Shown here piece by piece: positions 1 through 7,219 of a stretch of 15,113 nucleotides of DNA. The translations under genes were made by a program, and so were the position numbers. Source of the DNA: Bacteroidota bacterium (GTDB taxonomy: Bacteria > Bacteroidota > Bacteroidia > Bacteroidales > Prolixibacteraceae); the NCBI GenBank assembly GCA_023393265.1, contig JAEWME010000445.1, positions 1 to 15,113 on the forward strand. The letters are read 5' to 3'. Positions within the stretch are counted from its first letter, which is position 1, and each line of letters opens with the position of its first letter. A model generated the notes under the pieces. The model was given only the letters and a program-made list of their open reading frames with translations, was not told the DNA's origin and made no database searches.

Positions 1-305
1 TGTTTTTTAATGCACTCCTGATTATGGCGAAGCGTGGTTTCATCCAGCAGATTTCTTTCCTGCGATTTTCCTGATGGGTCGCCGATCATACCGGTTGCAC
101 CGCCAATCAGTGCAATTGGTCTGTGTCCTGCACGCTGAAAGTGCTTCAGCATCATTACACTCACGAGGTGCCCAATGTGGAGCGAGTCGGCCGTTGGATC
201 GATTCCAACATACGCCGAGGTCATTTCCTTCTTTAGTTGTTCTTCTGTGCCGGGCATCATGTCGTGGATCATGCCTCTCCATCGTAATTCTTCTACAAAA
301 TTCAT
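1..305 (-). CDS. tyrS: Tyrosyl-tRNA synthetase, N-terminal part (cut by window edge)
   Basis: Tyrosine--tRNA ligase, a cytoplasmic class I aminoacyl-tRNA synthetase that charges tRNA-Tyr using ATP. Reading the minus strand from the ATG at 305-303 gives 101 residues with no stop, running off the left edge. It opens MNFVEELRWRGMIHDMMPGT, the usual start of bacterial TyrS. The class I signature HIGH is at residues 43-46, preceded by YVGIDPTADSL, and GGATGMIGDPSGK follows at about 68-80, part of the tyrosine and ATP pocket. The KMSKS loop and the tRNA-binding C-terminus lie outside the window. cvpA lies upstream on the same strand, separated by 124 bases that contain a good Bacteroidota promoter, so tyrS probably has its own transcript. 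The family assignment is secure. The symbol is certain only at the level of the TyrS family. Confidence 0.96.
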   Translation of the reverse strand, partial: MNFVEELRWRGMIHDMMPGTEEQLKKEMTSAYVGIDPTADSLHIGHLVSVMMLKHFQRAGHRPIALIGGATGMIGDPSGKSQERNLLDETTLRHNQECIKK

Positions 306-347
306 TTTGATATGCGGTGTTTTAATTTGCTGAATATAAAATTCGCA

Positions 348-355
348 CAAAGATA
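348..355 (-). promoter_or_regulatory. Candidate promoter -7 box for tyrS
   Basis: On the minus strand this reads TATCTTTG, an exact match to the Bacteroidota -7 consensus TAnnTTTG, ending 42 bases before the tyrS ATG. No clear TTTG -33 box is visible at the usual spacing. The call therefore rests on the -7 match and its position. Confidence 0.5.
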
Positions 356-429
356 TAAAATCAATGGCTTTGGTTCGAAATGGTACCTGATTAAATGATT
401 ATCACAGCCTGAGAAATAAAAGTTGTTGT

Positions 430-972
430 TCAGGTTGTTTTATCTTTGGGCTGATCATCGTTTTGCGGTGCCTGTTTTTTTGTACCGTAATCCCACAATT
501 TGATGAACGGGAAAATGGTTGGAACGAGTTGTTTCATCGGTTCGTAAAGTTTCGATTCTGCCTTCTGTCCTGATGGTAGAATGTGAACATTTTCATCGAC
601 GGTGTCGAACAAAAGGAGAAAAATACTCAGGATGACAGCCGTTTTCAATACCCCGAAGATGATGCCAGTAAGGCGGTTCAGAAATCCAAGGGCAACTGCT
701 TTCACAGTCCTGTCGAGCACTTTCGCCAGCAAATGAATGGCAACCACAATTACGATGAAGGTAACGATGAACGCGATGGTCGTCAGGTTTTTCGAGTGGT
801 AGTTGAACGTGCCGGAAATGAAACCCGCTGTCCAGTCGGAGAATTTGATGGCGCCCCATATCCCTAGGATAAGAGCTGCCAGCGAAGCCAGTTCGACGAT
901 TAGTCCCTTTCGGAAACCCTGAATCGCAGCGATAATCAGGATAATGGCAAAAACAAGGTCAATGTAGTTCAT
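430..972 (-). CDS. cvpA: CvpA family inner-membrane protein
   Basis: Small integral membrane protein of the CvpA family, named for the colicin V production phenotype in E. coli. Its biochemical role is not settled, but it is linked to envelope homeostasis. The 180 residues show four hydrophobic segments, at about 4-20, 25-42, 63-84 and 104-122. The typical early charged turn GFRKGL is at 19-24, and NRLTGIIFG at 99-107 matches the conserved third loop and fourth helix. The C-terminal 55 residues are polar and end in a Lys/Asp/Gln-rich tail, likely cytoplasmic. The ATG at 972 fits the family start (MNYIDLVFAI). tyrS lies downstream on the same strand, and the gene diverges from the GH3-family gene across 170 bases. 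Only a weak -7-like element (TATTTTTA, 1005-1012) is visible upstream. Confidence 0.9.
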   Translation of the reverse strand: MNYIDLVFAIILIIAAIQGFRKGLIVELASLAALILGIWGAIKFSDWTAGFISGTFNYHSKNLTTIAFIVTFIVIVVAIHLLAKVLDRTVKAVALGFLNRLTGIIFGVLKTAVILSIFLLLFDTVDENVHILPSGQKAESKLYEPMKQLVPTIFPFIKLWDYGTKKQAPQNDDQPKDKTT

Positions 973-1092
973 AAAAGCTGGTTGTGAACATGGAAAAACT
1001 TGGGTAAAAATATAGAAAAATAAGTTTCAGAAAGCATGAATGTTGCGTGTGGAAAAGTTTCATCCATACCTGTTCCGAAACACTTTCAGGAC

Positions 1093-1120
1093 TTGGAACT
1101 CAGAAAAATTAATAAATTTG
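1093..1120 (+). promoter_or_regulatory. Candidate promoter for the GH3-family gene
   Basis: TAAATTTG at 1113-1120 matches the Bacteroidota -7 consensus TAnnTTTG exactly. A TTGG at 1093-1096 could serve as the -33 element, with a 16-base spacer. The start codon is 22 bases downstream of the -7 box. The site sits in the divergent gap between cvpA and this gene. Confidence 0.5.
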
Positions 1121-1142
1121 ACCGCACCGAAAAACTATTTTC

Positions 1143-2660
1143 ATGCCTGTAATAAATTCGATTGTCAACTGGGTGAATTTTAAGCGGATATACCAGATCG
1201 ACCTCTTTAAAGAACATCCGCACGAAGTACAACGAGAAGTACTTTTCGATCTTTTAGAGCAGGCGTCTAACACGGAGTTCGGCCTGAAGTATAAGTTCAG
1301 GGATATTCGTTCGGAAGCCGAATTTCGCGATATGGTTCCGGTGCAAACCTACGAGGATATCAAAAGCCCGATCGAGCGCATGATGCTCGGCGAGAAAAAC
1401 CTGCTTTGGCCGGGAGAAACCAAATGGTTTGCCAAATCGTCGGGCACTACAAACGATAAAAGCAAGTTTATCCCTGTGAGTAAAGACTCGCTCGAAGATG
1501 TTCATATTCGTGGTGGTCGCGACGTGCTGGCTATTTACCTCAAGAATTATCCTGATTCGGGTGTGCTTTCAGGCAAAGCGCTTACGTTGGGCGGGAGCCA
1601 CAAGGTACACAACTACAATAATAACTGTTATTACGGCGATTTATCGGCTATCCTGATCGAGAATATTCCATTTTGGACCGACTTTTACCGCACCCCCTCG
1701 ACGGAGATTTCGCTTATTGAAGAGTTCGAAGAAAAAATCAATAAAATTATTGAGCATTCGCTCGACGAAAATGTCACTTCTTTTGCCGGTGTTCCGTCAT
1801 GGTACCTGGTTTTGCTGAAAAAAGTCCTCGAAGTAACAGGGAAGAGCAACATTCTGGAGGTATGGCCAAATCTGGAGGTTTTTACTCATGGCGGTGTAAA
1901 ATTTGACCCGTATCGCGAGCAATACGAAAAACTCATCCCGAGCGATAAAATGCACTACATGGAAACCTACAACGCTTCGGAAGGTTTCTTTGGTATTCAG
2001 GACGAGCCTGATAAAAAAGATATGCTCCTGATGCTTGATTATGGAATCTACTATGAATTTATCCCGATGGATGAGTTCAGAACCGAGAATCCGACAGTTG
2101 TTCCGCTCGAAGGAGTAGAAATCGGGAAAAACTATGCGATGGTTATTACTACCAATGGCGGGCTTTGGCGCTATATTATTGGCGATACGGTGCGGTTTAC
2201 TTCGAAATACCCGTTTAAGTTTGTCATAACCGGCAGAACCAAACATTTTATCAATGCTTTCGGCGAAGAACTGATTATTGACAATGCTGAAAAAGCTTTC
2301 AAAATAGCCTGCGAGCGAACAAATGCGATCATATCGGAATACACCGGTGGCCCGGTTTATATGAAAGAGAACCAGCGTGGGGCGCATGAATGGGTCATCG
2401 AATTTGAAAAGCAACCCAATGATCTTGATCATTTCGTACAGTTATTTGATGGCGCGTTGAAAACCATCAACTCCGACTATGAAGCCAAAAGGCACCGAAA
2501 TTTGAGTCTGGAAATGCCACATGTGGTGGTGGCAAAACCCGGTTTGTATTACGAATGGATGAAGAGACGCGGCAAAACGGGAGGTCAGAATAAAATACCA
2601 AGATTATCGAACGACCGCCAGTATCTCGATCAGTTAATTGAACTGAATAATTCGCTTTAA
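1143..2660 (+). CDS. GH3-family (auxin-responsive-like) acyl-adenylating ligase
   Basis: Homologue of plant GH3 acyl-amido synthetases. Those adenylate a carboxylic acid such as a jasmonate, auxin or benzoate and pass the acyl group to an amino acid. The 505 residues carry the three nucleotide-binding motifs of the family: SSGTTNDKSK (99-108), YNASE (276-280, the YxSSE motif) and YIIGD (344-348, the YRxGD motif). ITGRTKHFINAFGEEL at 362-377 is the hinge before the C-terminal domain. The protein is shorter than the plant enzymes, which are about 600 residues. No signal peptide is visible, so it is probably cytoplasmic. All catalytic motifs look intact. GH3 homologues occur in Bacteroidota, but I know of no established substrate for them. 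The next gene, 68 bases downstream, is a deoxynucleoside kinase, which gives no clear clue. Family confident, reaction unknown. Confidence 0.92.
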   Translation: MPVINSIVNWVNFKRIYQIDLFKEHPHEVQREVLFDLLEQASNTEFGLKYKFRDIRSEAEFRDMVPVQTYEDIKSPIERMMLGEKNLLWPGETKWFAKSSGTTNDKSKFIPVSKDSLEDVHIRGGRDVLAIYLKNYPDSGVLSGKALTLGGSHKVHNYNNNCYYGDLSAILIENIPFWTDFYRTPSTEISLIEEFEEKINKIIEHSLDENVTSFAGVPSWYLVLLKKVLEVTGKSNILEVWPNLEVFTHGGVKFDPYREQYEKLIPSDKMHYMETYNASEGFFGIQDEPDKKDMLLMLDYGIYYEFIPMDEFRTENPTVVPLEGVEIGKNYAMVITTNGGLWRYIIGDTVRFTSKYPFKFVITGRTKHFINAFGEELIIDNAEKAFKIACERTNAIISEYTGGPVYMKENQRGAHEWVIEFEKQPNDLDHFVQLFDGALKTINSDYEAKRHRNLSLEMPHVVVAKPGLYYEWMKRRGKTGGQNKIPRLSNDRQYLDQLIELNNSL

Positions 2661-2728
2661 ACGGTCAAAATAATTCCCCGAAGCGGAATATTATTTTGTA
2701 TTTTAGGTAAAATTTTAAAATCGATAAA

Positions 2729-3343
2729 ATGCACATTGCTTTAGCCGGAAATATTGGTGCCGGAAAAACTACGCTGACCGAATTGCTGGCCAAACATTAC
2801 AAATGGCTCCCTCATTACGAGGATGTTGACGAAAATCCTTACCTCAACGATTTTTACGAGGATATGCAACGCTGGTCGTTCAATCTCCAGATTTACTTTC
2901 TTAACAGTCGCTTCAAGCAAGTGGTCGATATCCGAAGTTCGAGCAAAACAGTTATTCAGGATAGAACGATCTACGAAGATGCCGAGATTTTCGCGCCCAA
3001 CCTTCATGCGATGGGGTTGATGTCGACGCGCGATTTTCATACTTATTCGGCTTTATTTCAGATGATGAGCCGGATGGTTCAGGCACCAGACCTATTGGTT
3101 TACCTGCGCGCTTCTGTACCAACATTGGTCAACCAGATACAGAAAAGGGGCCGCGAATACGAAAACTCCATCAGAATTGATTACCTGAAACAGTTGAACG
3201 AACGATACGAAGCCTGGGTGAACCGCTACAAGGCCGGTAAATTACTGATTATTGATGTTGATCGGATTGATTTTCAGAATAATCCTGAAGATTTGAGCAA
3301 TGTAATCGACCGGATAGACGCCCAAATACACGGACTTTTTTAG
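2729..3343 (+). CDS. Deoxynucleoside kinase (dNK family)
   Basis: Phosphorylates deoxynucleosides to monophosphates in the salvage route to dNTPs. The 204 residues match the dCK/dGK/TK2-type family. The P-loop GNIGAGKTT is at 7-15, DENPYL at 34-39 holds the base-pocket acid, and the DRTIYED motif at 78-84 is the family's DRS/DRxIYE signature. An Arg-rich lid QKRGRE is at 138-143. Length is normal for bacterial members of about 200-225 residues. Whether it prefers purine or pyrimidine deoxynucleosides cannot be read from the sequence. It starts 68 bases after the GH3-family gene, with only a one-mismatch -7-like element (TTATTTTG, 2691-2698) between them, so co-transcription with that gene is possible. 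Two inverted repeats follow the stop. Confidence 0.92.
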   Translation: MHIALAGNIGAGKTTLTELLAKHYKWLPHYEDVDENPYLNDFYEDMQRWSFNLQIYFLNSRFKQVVDIRSSSKTVIQDRTIYEDAEIFAPNLHAMGLMSTRDFHTYSALFQMMSRMVQAPDLLVYLRASVPTLVNQIQKRGREYENSIRIDYLKQLNERYEAWVNRYKAGKLLIIDVDRIDFQNNPEDLSNVIDRIDAQIHGLF

Positions 3344-3345
3344 GA

Positions 3346-3372
3346 TTTCAGGAGAATTACAAACTCCTGAAA
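3346..3372 (+). terminator. Inverted repeat directly after the kinase stop codon
   Basis: TTTCAGGAG (3346-3354) pairs perfectly with CTCCTGAAA (3364-3372) around a 9-base loop, starting two bases after the TAG stop. The plus strand continues CAAAAAAT, so there is no U-tract for classical intrinsic termination in this direction. It could be a 3'-end stabilising hairpin or part of a two-hairpin terminator with the repeat at 3403-3430. Confidence 0.4.
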
Positions 3373-3402
3373 CAAAAAATTGCAATCAAATTTGCCGATT
3401 AT

Positions 3403-3430
3403 AGCTCCGGAATGTTTATTTTCCGGAGTT
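3403..3430 (+). terminator. Second inverted repeat, candidate terminator or rdgB leader hairpin
   Basis: CTCCGGAA (3405-3412) pairs with TTCCGGAG (3421-3428) around an 8-base loop. One G-T and one A-T pair extend the stem to ten. The stretch TTCTCATTTT follows. The position, about 20 bases before the rdgB start, allows either a terminator for the kinase transcript or a hairpin in the rdgB leader. Confidence 0.45.
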
Positions 3431-3449
3431 CTCATTTTATAATAAAGCC

Positions 3450-4046
3450 ATGCCATTTATGTTTAGACTTGTATTTGCCACTAATAATCAGCACAAACTT
3501 GAGGAGATAAAAGAATTGCTCGGCGATTCGATCGATTTGCTCAGTCTCAACGACATTGGTTGTTTTGAGGATATTCCGGAGCCAAAAGATACGCTGGAAG
3601 GAAATGCAGCCGAAAAATCGTTTTTCGTGTGGAATAAATATGGTCTGAATTGCTTTGCCGACGACACCGGTCTCGAAATTGAGGCGCTGGATGGTGAACC
3701 GGGCGTTTATTCTGCCCGCTATGCCGGTGAAGAAAAAAGCGCAGAAAAAAATATTGAGCTTGTTTTACAAAAGCTTGCTAAAATAAAAAACCGCAAAGCC
3801 CGTTTTAGGACAGTGATTTCGTTAGTTGTCGACGGAGAGGAAACGCAGTTTGAAGGAGTTGTTGATGGTTGGATTCTGGAAGAAAAACGGGGAACCGATG
3901 GTTTTGGGTACGATCCTGTTTTTCAGCCTGATGGTTACTCAAAATGCTTTTCTGAAATGTCGTTGGACGAAAAAAATCAGGTCAGCCATCGATCGAGGGC
4001 TGTGCAAAAATTAGTCGAACACTTAAACCGGTTATCGCATGAGTAA
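3450..4046 (+). CDS. rdgB: Non-canonical purine NTP pyrophosphatase (RdgB/HAM1)
   Basis: Hydrolyses dITP, ITP and XTP to monophosphate plus pyrophosphate, keeping deaminated purines out of DNA and RNA. The 198-residue protein shows the expected motifs: TNNQHK (11-16, nucleotide and phosphate binding), ADDTGLE (70-76, with the catalytic acidic residues), GFGYDP (151-156, base recognition) and SHR (179-181). The next in-frame ATG, at 3459, would give MFRLVFATNN, which fits many homologues better. The true start may therefore be three codons downstream. The stop overlaps the porZ start by 8 bases, strong evidence for one transcript with porZ and recO. Length is normal for the family. Confidence 0.95.
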   Translation: MPFMFRLVFATNNQHKLEEIKELLGDSIDLLSLNDIGCFEDIPEPKDTLEGNAAEKSFFVWNKYGLNCFADDTGLEIEALDGEPGVYSARYAGEEKSAEKNIELVLQKLAKIKNRKARFRTVISLVVDGEETQFEGVVDGWILEEKRGTDGFGYDPVFQPDGYSKCFSEMSLDEKNQVSHRSRAVQKLVEHLNRLSHE

Positions 4047-6387
4047 GCTAGCCAAATATTTGCTTTTTGCATTTTTGCTTTTCCTGAATGGGTTTGTCGC
4101 TTTTGCACAGCCCTCGATCGGTGAATGGACCGACTACCAGTCTTACTCCAGTGCTAAAAATGTTGTTGATGCTGGCGATAAAATTTATTGTGTCACTTCG
4201 GGAGGATTGTTCTCCTACAGTAAAGCGGACAACAGTATCCTGAAAATGTCGGGAATCAATGGTTTGTCTGATTCCGGCGTAGAGCGGCTGGCGTATAGTA
4301 CTGAAAAAGGTATTCTATTGATTGCATATCAGAATGCCAATGTCGATTTGCTAATTGGAAACCAAGTATTTAATGTTTCGGATATTAAACGGAAACAAAT
4401 ATCTGCAGATAAGACCATCAATAATGTACTTTTCGTCGGGAACCTGGCTTATCTTTCCTGCGGATTCGGTATTGTTGTAATAAATCTGGACAAAAAGGAG
4501 ATCAAGGAAACCTATTTTATGGGAGCAGATGGTAGCTATATCAGCGTTTTCGATTTGGCAACCGACGGTGATTTTTTATACGCAGCAACTGAAAGTGGAA
4601 TTTATAAAGCCGATGCGCACGACATTAATCTGCAGGACTACAATAAATGGAATCAGGAACTTAGCATTCCACAGGCAACAAAGAAATTCAGTAAAATAGA
4701 GAATTTTAATGGCCGCATTATTGCCTGCTATTCTGAGACCAAGAATGACTGGACAGTTAGCTCTTTGTTTGAGTTAAGTAATGGTGTCTGGCTTCCGGTT
4801 TTGCCTGGAATAAGCTATGTTTCGGACATAACTTCGACCTCAAAATACCTGGTTATTTCCGGATGGGATGATATTAGCGTGTTTGATCGCGATTTCTCGC
4901 TGGTATCATATTCGCCGAAAGATTTATTGGCGGAGGAAAATGTTTCGTTGAGTCCCAAATGTGCTGTGATCGATGATCAAAATATAATCTGGGTTGCTGA
5001 TTCGAATAACGGGCTGCTAAAGGTTGGAACAAAAGCAGAGCAAATTATTCCGGAGGGTCCAATTGATAATATGATCTTCTCATTGTATATGAATGATCAG
5101 GACTTGTGGATTGCGCATGGCGGATATACTACATCGTGGGGAAATTTCTATAATCCGGCGCAGTTTCAACTAAACAGAAGCGGAAAATGGACAGCTTTCG
5201 AGCGAAAGATTATTCCATTACAAAATGATATCTGGGATGTCGTATGTTTCCAAGCCGATCCCAATGATCCGGACCACATTTATGTCGGTTCGTGGGGTGG
5301 GGGACTACTCGAATTTAGAAACGGACAATTTATCAATCAATTCAATAACTTTAACAGTACGCTGCAAACTGCTTTACCTGCACAGCCGCAGGAAGCTTAT
5401 GTTCGTGTCGGCGGTTTGGATTTCGATTCGAAAGGTAATCTTTGGATAAGTAATTCAGAGGTTAGCAGCAGTTTGTCGGTATTGAAGAAAGATGGCACAT
5501 GGGAAGCTTTTGAGTTGAAATCGGTTGCAAATAATTATTCAATAGGTAAAGTTATTGTCACAAAAGATGATGATAAATGGGTGATGGTCCCACGTGGAAA
5601 AGGTTTTGGTATTGCCGTGCTGAATAGCACCAACGATGTATCGAAAGCACAAAAGGTAATCGCCCTTTTCAGGAATTCGGATGGTGATTTTACAACCGAT
5701 ATGAGTGACGTTTATTCGATGGTGGAAGATAAAGATGGCGAAATCTGGATTGGTACTTCTGGTGGAGTGGCTGTTTACAGTAATCCTTCATCTATCTGGA
5801 CGGAGAGTTTCCTTTATGCAAGCCGCCCGGGACTTGATCTGAAAGATAATTATTTCCATCCGCTACTTGAAAAAGAGACGGTAACTGCAATTGCTGTTGA
5901 TGGTGCAAACCGCAAATGGCTCGGAACAAAATCATCAGGCGTTTTCTTGGTTTCTCCTGACGGGGACATCGAGTTGAAACATTTTGATACAGAGAACAGC
6001 CCGTTACCCGATAACCAGATAATGGACATTGCCATCAACGATAAAACCGGGGAAGTATTTATCGGGACTGCCCTGGGTTTAATTTCATACATGGGCGAAG
6101 CGACGGCTGGAGACGATGACTTTAATGATGTGTATGTTTACCCAAATCCGGTTCGCGAAACTTATGATGGCCCAATCGTGGTCAAAGGACTGCTCGAAAA
6201 TACGGACGTAAAGATTACAGATATTAGTGGCGATTTGGTATATAAAACGAAATCACTTGGTGGTCAGGCAATCTGGGATGGAAGAAATCTGAACGGAAGG
6301 CGTTGCAAGACAGGTGTTTACCTGGTTTTTCTGAGCGATGAGGCCGGCGAAAAAACAAAGATTACTAAGTTATTGTTTATACATTAA
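4039..6387 (+). CDS. porZ: Type IX secretion attachment-complex protein PorZ (two beta-propellers plus sorting domain)
   Basis: Likely PorZ. In Porphyromonas gingivalis this cell-surface protein works with PorU, PorV and PorQ to attach secreted cargo to anionic LPS. A signal peptide is visible (hydrophobic core about 7-22, likely cut near AFA/Q at residues 21-24). The opening GEWTDYQSYSSAKNVV and following CVTSGGLFSY are typical of the PorZ N-terminal propeller. Propeller strands recur as IWVADSNNGL (317-326), LWIAHGG (356-362), IYVGSWGGGL (414-423), LWISNS (468-473), IWIGTSGGVAVY (569-580), WLGTKSSGV (627-635) and VFIGTALGLISY (673-684). A type A sorting domain spans about 698-782, from VYVYPNPV to TKLLFIH. 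The 782 residues are close to the roughly 776 of the P. gingivalis protein. It overlaps rdgB by 8 bases, and recO begins 12 bases after its stop. A generic propeller/T9SS cargo protein is the alternative, but length and N-terminus favour PorZ. Confidence 0.88.
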   Translation: MSKLAKYLLFAFLLFLNGFVAFAQPSIGEWTDYQSYSSAKNVVDAGDKIYCVTSGGLFSYSKADNSILKMSGINGLSDSGVERLAYSTEKGILLIAYQNANVDLLIGNQVFNVSDIKRKQISADKTINNVLFVGNLAYLSCGFGIVVINLDKKEIKETYFMGADGSYISVFDLATDGDFLYAATESGIYKADAHDINLQDYNKWNQELSIPQATKKFSKIENFNGRIIACYSETKNDWTVSSLFELSNGVWLPVLPGISYVSDITSTSKYLVISGWDDISVFDRDFSLVSYSPKDLLAEENVSLSPKCAVIDDQNIIWVADSNNGLLKVGTKAEQIIPEGPIDNMIFSLYMNDQDLWIAHGGYTTSWGNFYNPAQFQLNRSGKWTAFERKIIPLQNDIWDVVCFQADPNDPDHIYVGSWGGGLLEFRNGQFINQFNNFNSTLQTALPAQPQEAYVRVGGLDFDSKGNLWISNSEVSSSLSVLKKDGTWEAFELKSVANNYSIGKVIVTKDDDKWVMVPRGKGFGIAVLNSTNDVSKAQKVIALFRNSDGDFTTDMSDVYSMVEDKDGEIWIGTSGGVAVYSNPSSIWTESFLYASRPGLDLKDNYFHPLLEKETVTAIAVDGANRKWLGTKSSGVFLVSPDGDIELKHFDTENSPLPDNQIMDIAINDKTGEVFIGTALGLISYMGEATAGDDDFNDVYVYPNPVRETYDGPIVVKGLLENTDVKITDISGDLVYKTKSLGGQAIWDGRNLNGRRCKTGVYLVFLSDEAGEKTKITKLLFIH

Positions 6388-6399
6388 AGCAGTGAAACT

Positions 6400-7125
6400 G
6401 TGATTACTTCGACCCGCGGCATATTCCTGCATGCAGTTAAATACGCTGAGACAAGCCTGATTGCAAGCATTTATACTGAAGCTTTTGGTCGTAAGTCTTT
6501 CGTGATAAGTGGGTTGAGAAGTAAAAATTCGTCGATGAAAGCCGGTATTTTTCAGCCGCTTTTTCTTCTGGATATGGAAACTTATTTTCGACCAGGGAAA
6601 GAAATTCTTCGGATCAGAAATGCCCGAATTTTAGAGCCTTTTGCAGCTATCCCGTTCGATATCAGGAAAAGTACACAGGTACTGTTTTTATCTGAAGTTC
6701 TTTATAAATGTCTGCGTGAAGAAGAGGCCAATGCCGAACTTTTTGATTTTATTTATCATGCACTCGTATTGCTCGACTTGTCGGAGGCGGGGATTAGCAA
6801 TTTTCATTTGTGGTTTTTGCTTAACCTCACCAAATATCTCGGCATTTACCCACGAAACGAGGATTCGCAGATCAATAATTTCTTCGATATGCAAAGTGCC
6901 TCATTTGTCAGCCGCGAACCCATTCATGGCCAGTTTGCCGATAAAAGAGAAACGGCATTGCTGGCCCGATTGTTCGGGGTTGATTCTTCGTCGCTGGAAT
7001 CATTAGGATTTTCGCAGCACGAACGTAAAATAATATTGCAGAAGCTACTCGAATTCTATCAGATTCATTTTGATAATCTTGGGACGATTAAGTCGCTGGA
7101 AATTTTAACAGATGTGTTGCGTTGA
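6400..7125 (+). CDS. recO: DNA repair protein RecO (GTG start)
   Basis: RecO helps load RecA onto SSB-coated single-stranded DNA in the RecFOR pathway. The 241 residues have the N-terminal OB-fold pattern (TRGIFLHAVKYAETSLI at 5-21, then FGRKSFVISGLRS at 29-41). A helical C-terminal domain follows, with LTKYLGIYP at 143-151. The CxxC zinc site found in many RecO proteins is absent. The start is fixed by sequence. The frame is continuous with porZ, whose TAA lies 12 bases upstream, and the only usable start codon before the conserved N-terminus is the GTG at 6400. The next in-frame ATG is residue 46, inside the OB fold. Tight spacing behind porZ indicates translation from the same mRNA. Confidence 0.93.
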   Translation: MITSTRGIFLHAVKYAETSLIASIYTEAFGRKSFVISGLRSKNSSMKAGIFQPLFLLDMETYFRPGKEILRIRNARILEPFAAIPFDIRKSTQVLFLSEVLYKCLREEEANAELFDFIYHALVLLDLSEAGISNFHLWFLLNLTKYLGIYPRNEDSQINNFFDMQSASFVSREPIHGQFADKRETALLARLFGVDSSSLESLGFSQHERKIILQKLLEFYQIHFDNLGTIKSLEILTDVLR

Positions 7126-7173
7126 AGCAGGTATATCGATTAATTTGAAGACGGAGAAAAATAAAAAAGGAAA

Positions 7174-7199
7174 TTGAAAGGCATATTTTCGTAAATTTG
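7174..7199 (+). promoter_or_regulatory. Candidate promoter for the aminotransferase-fold gene
   Basis: TAAATTTG at 7192-7199 is an exact TAnnTTTG -7 box, 20 bases before the ATG. A TTG at 7174-7176 could be the -33 element, with a 15-base spacer that is slightly short. It lies in the 94-base gap after recO, so the next gene is probably transcribed separately. Confidence 0.55.
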
Positions 7200-7219
7200 T
7201 AATCCAATATAAGTCATCA

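Noticed and set aside
1797..2432. Open frame of 211 codons on the minus strand inside the GH3-family gene
   Set aside because: It lies wholly antisense to a well-supported gene, has no family resemblance and no promoter, and is best explained by codon bias of the plus-strand gene.
6385..6402. porZ and recO in the same frame separated by one stop, suggesting a split fusion gene
   Set aside because: porZ ends with a complete sorting domain and recO begins with its normal N-terminus, so these are two intact genes that happen to share frame.
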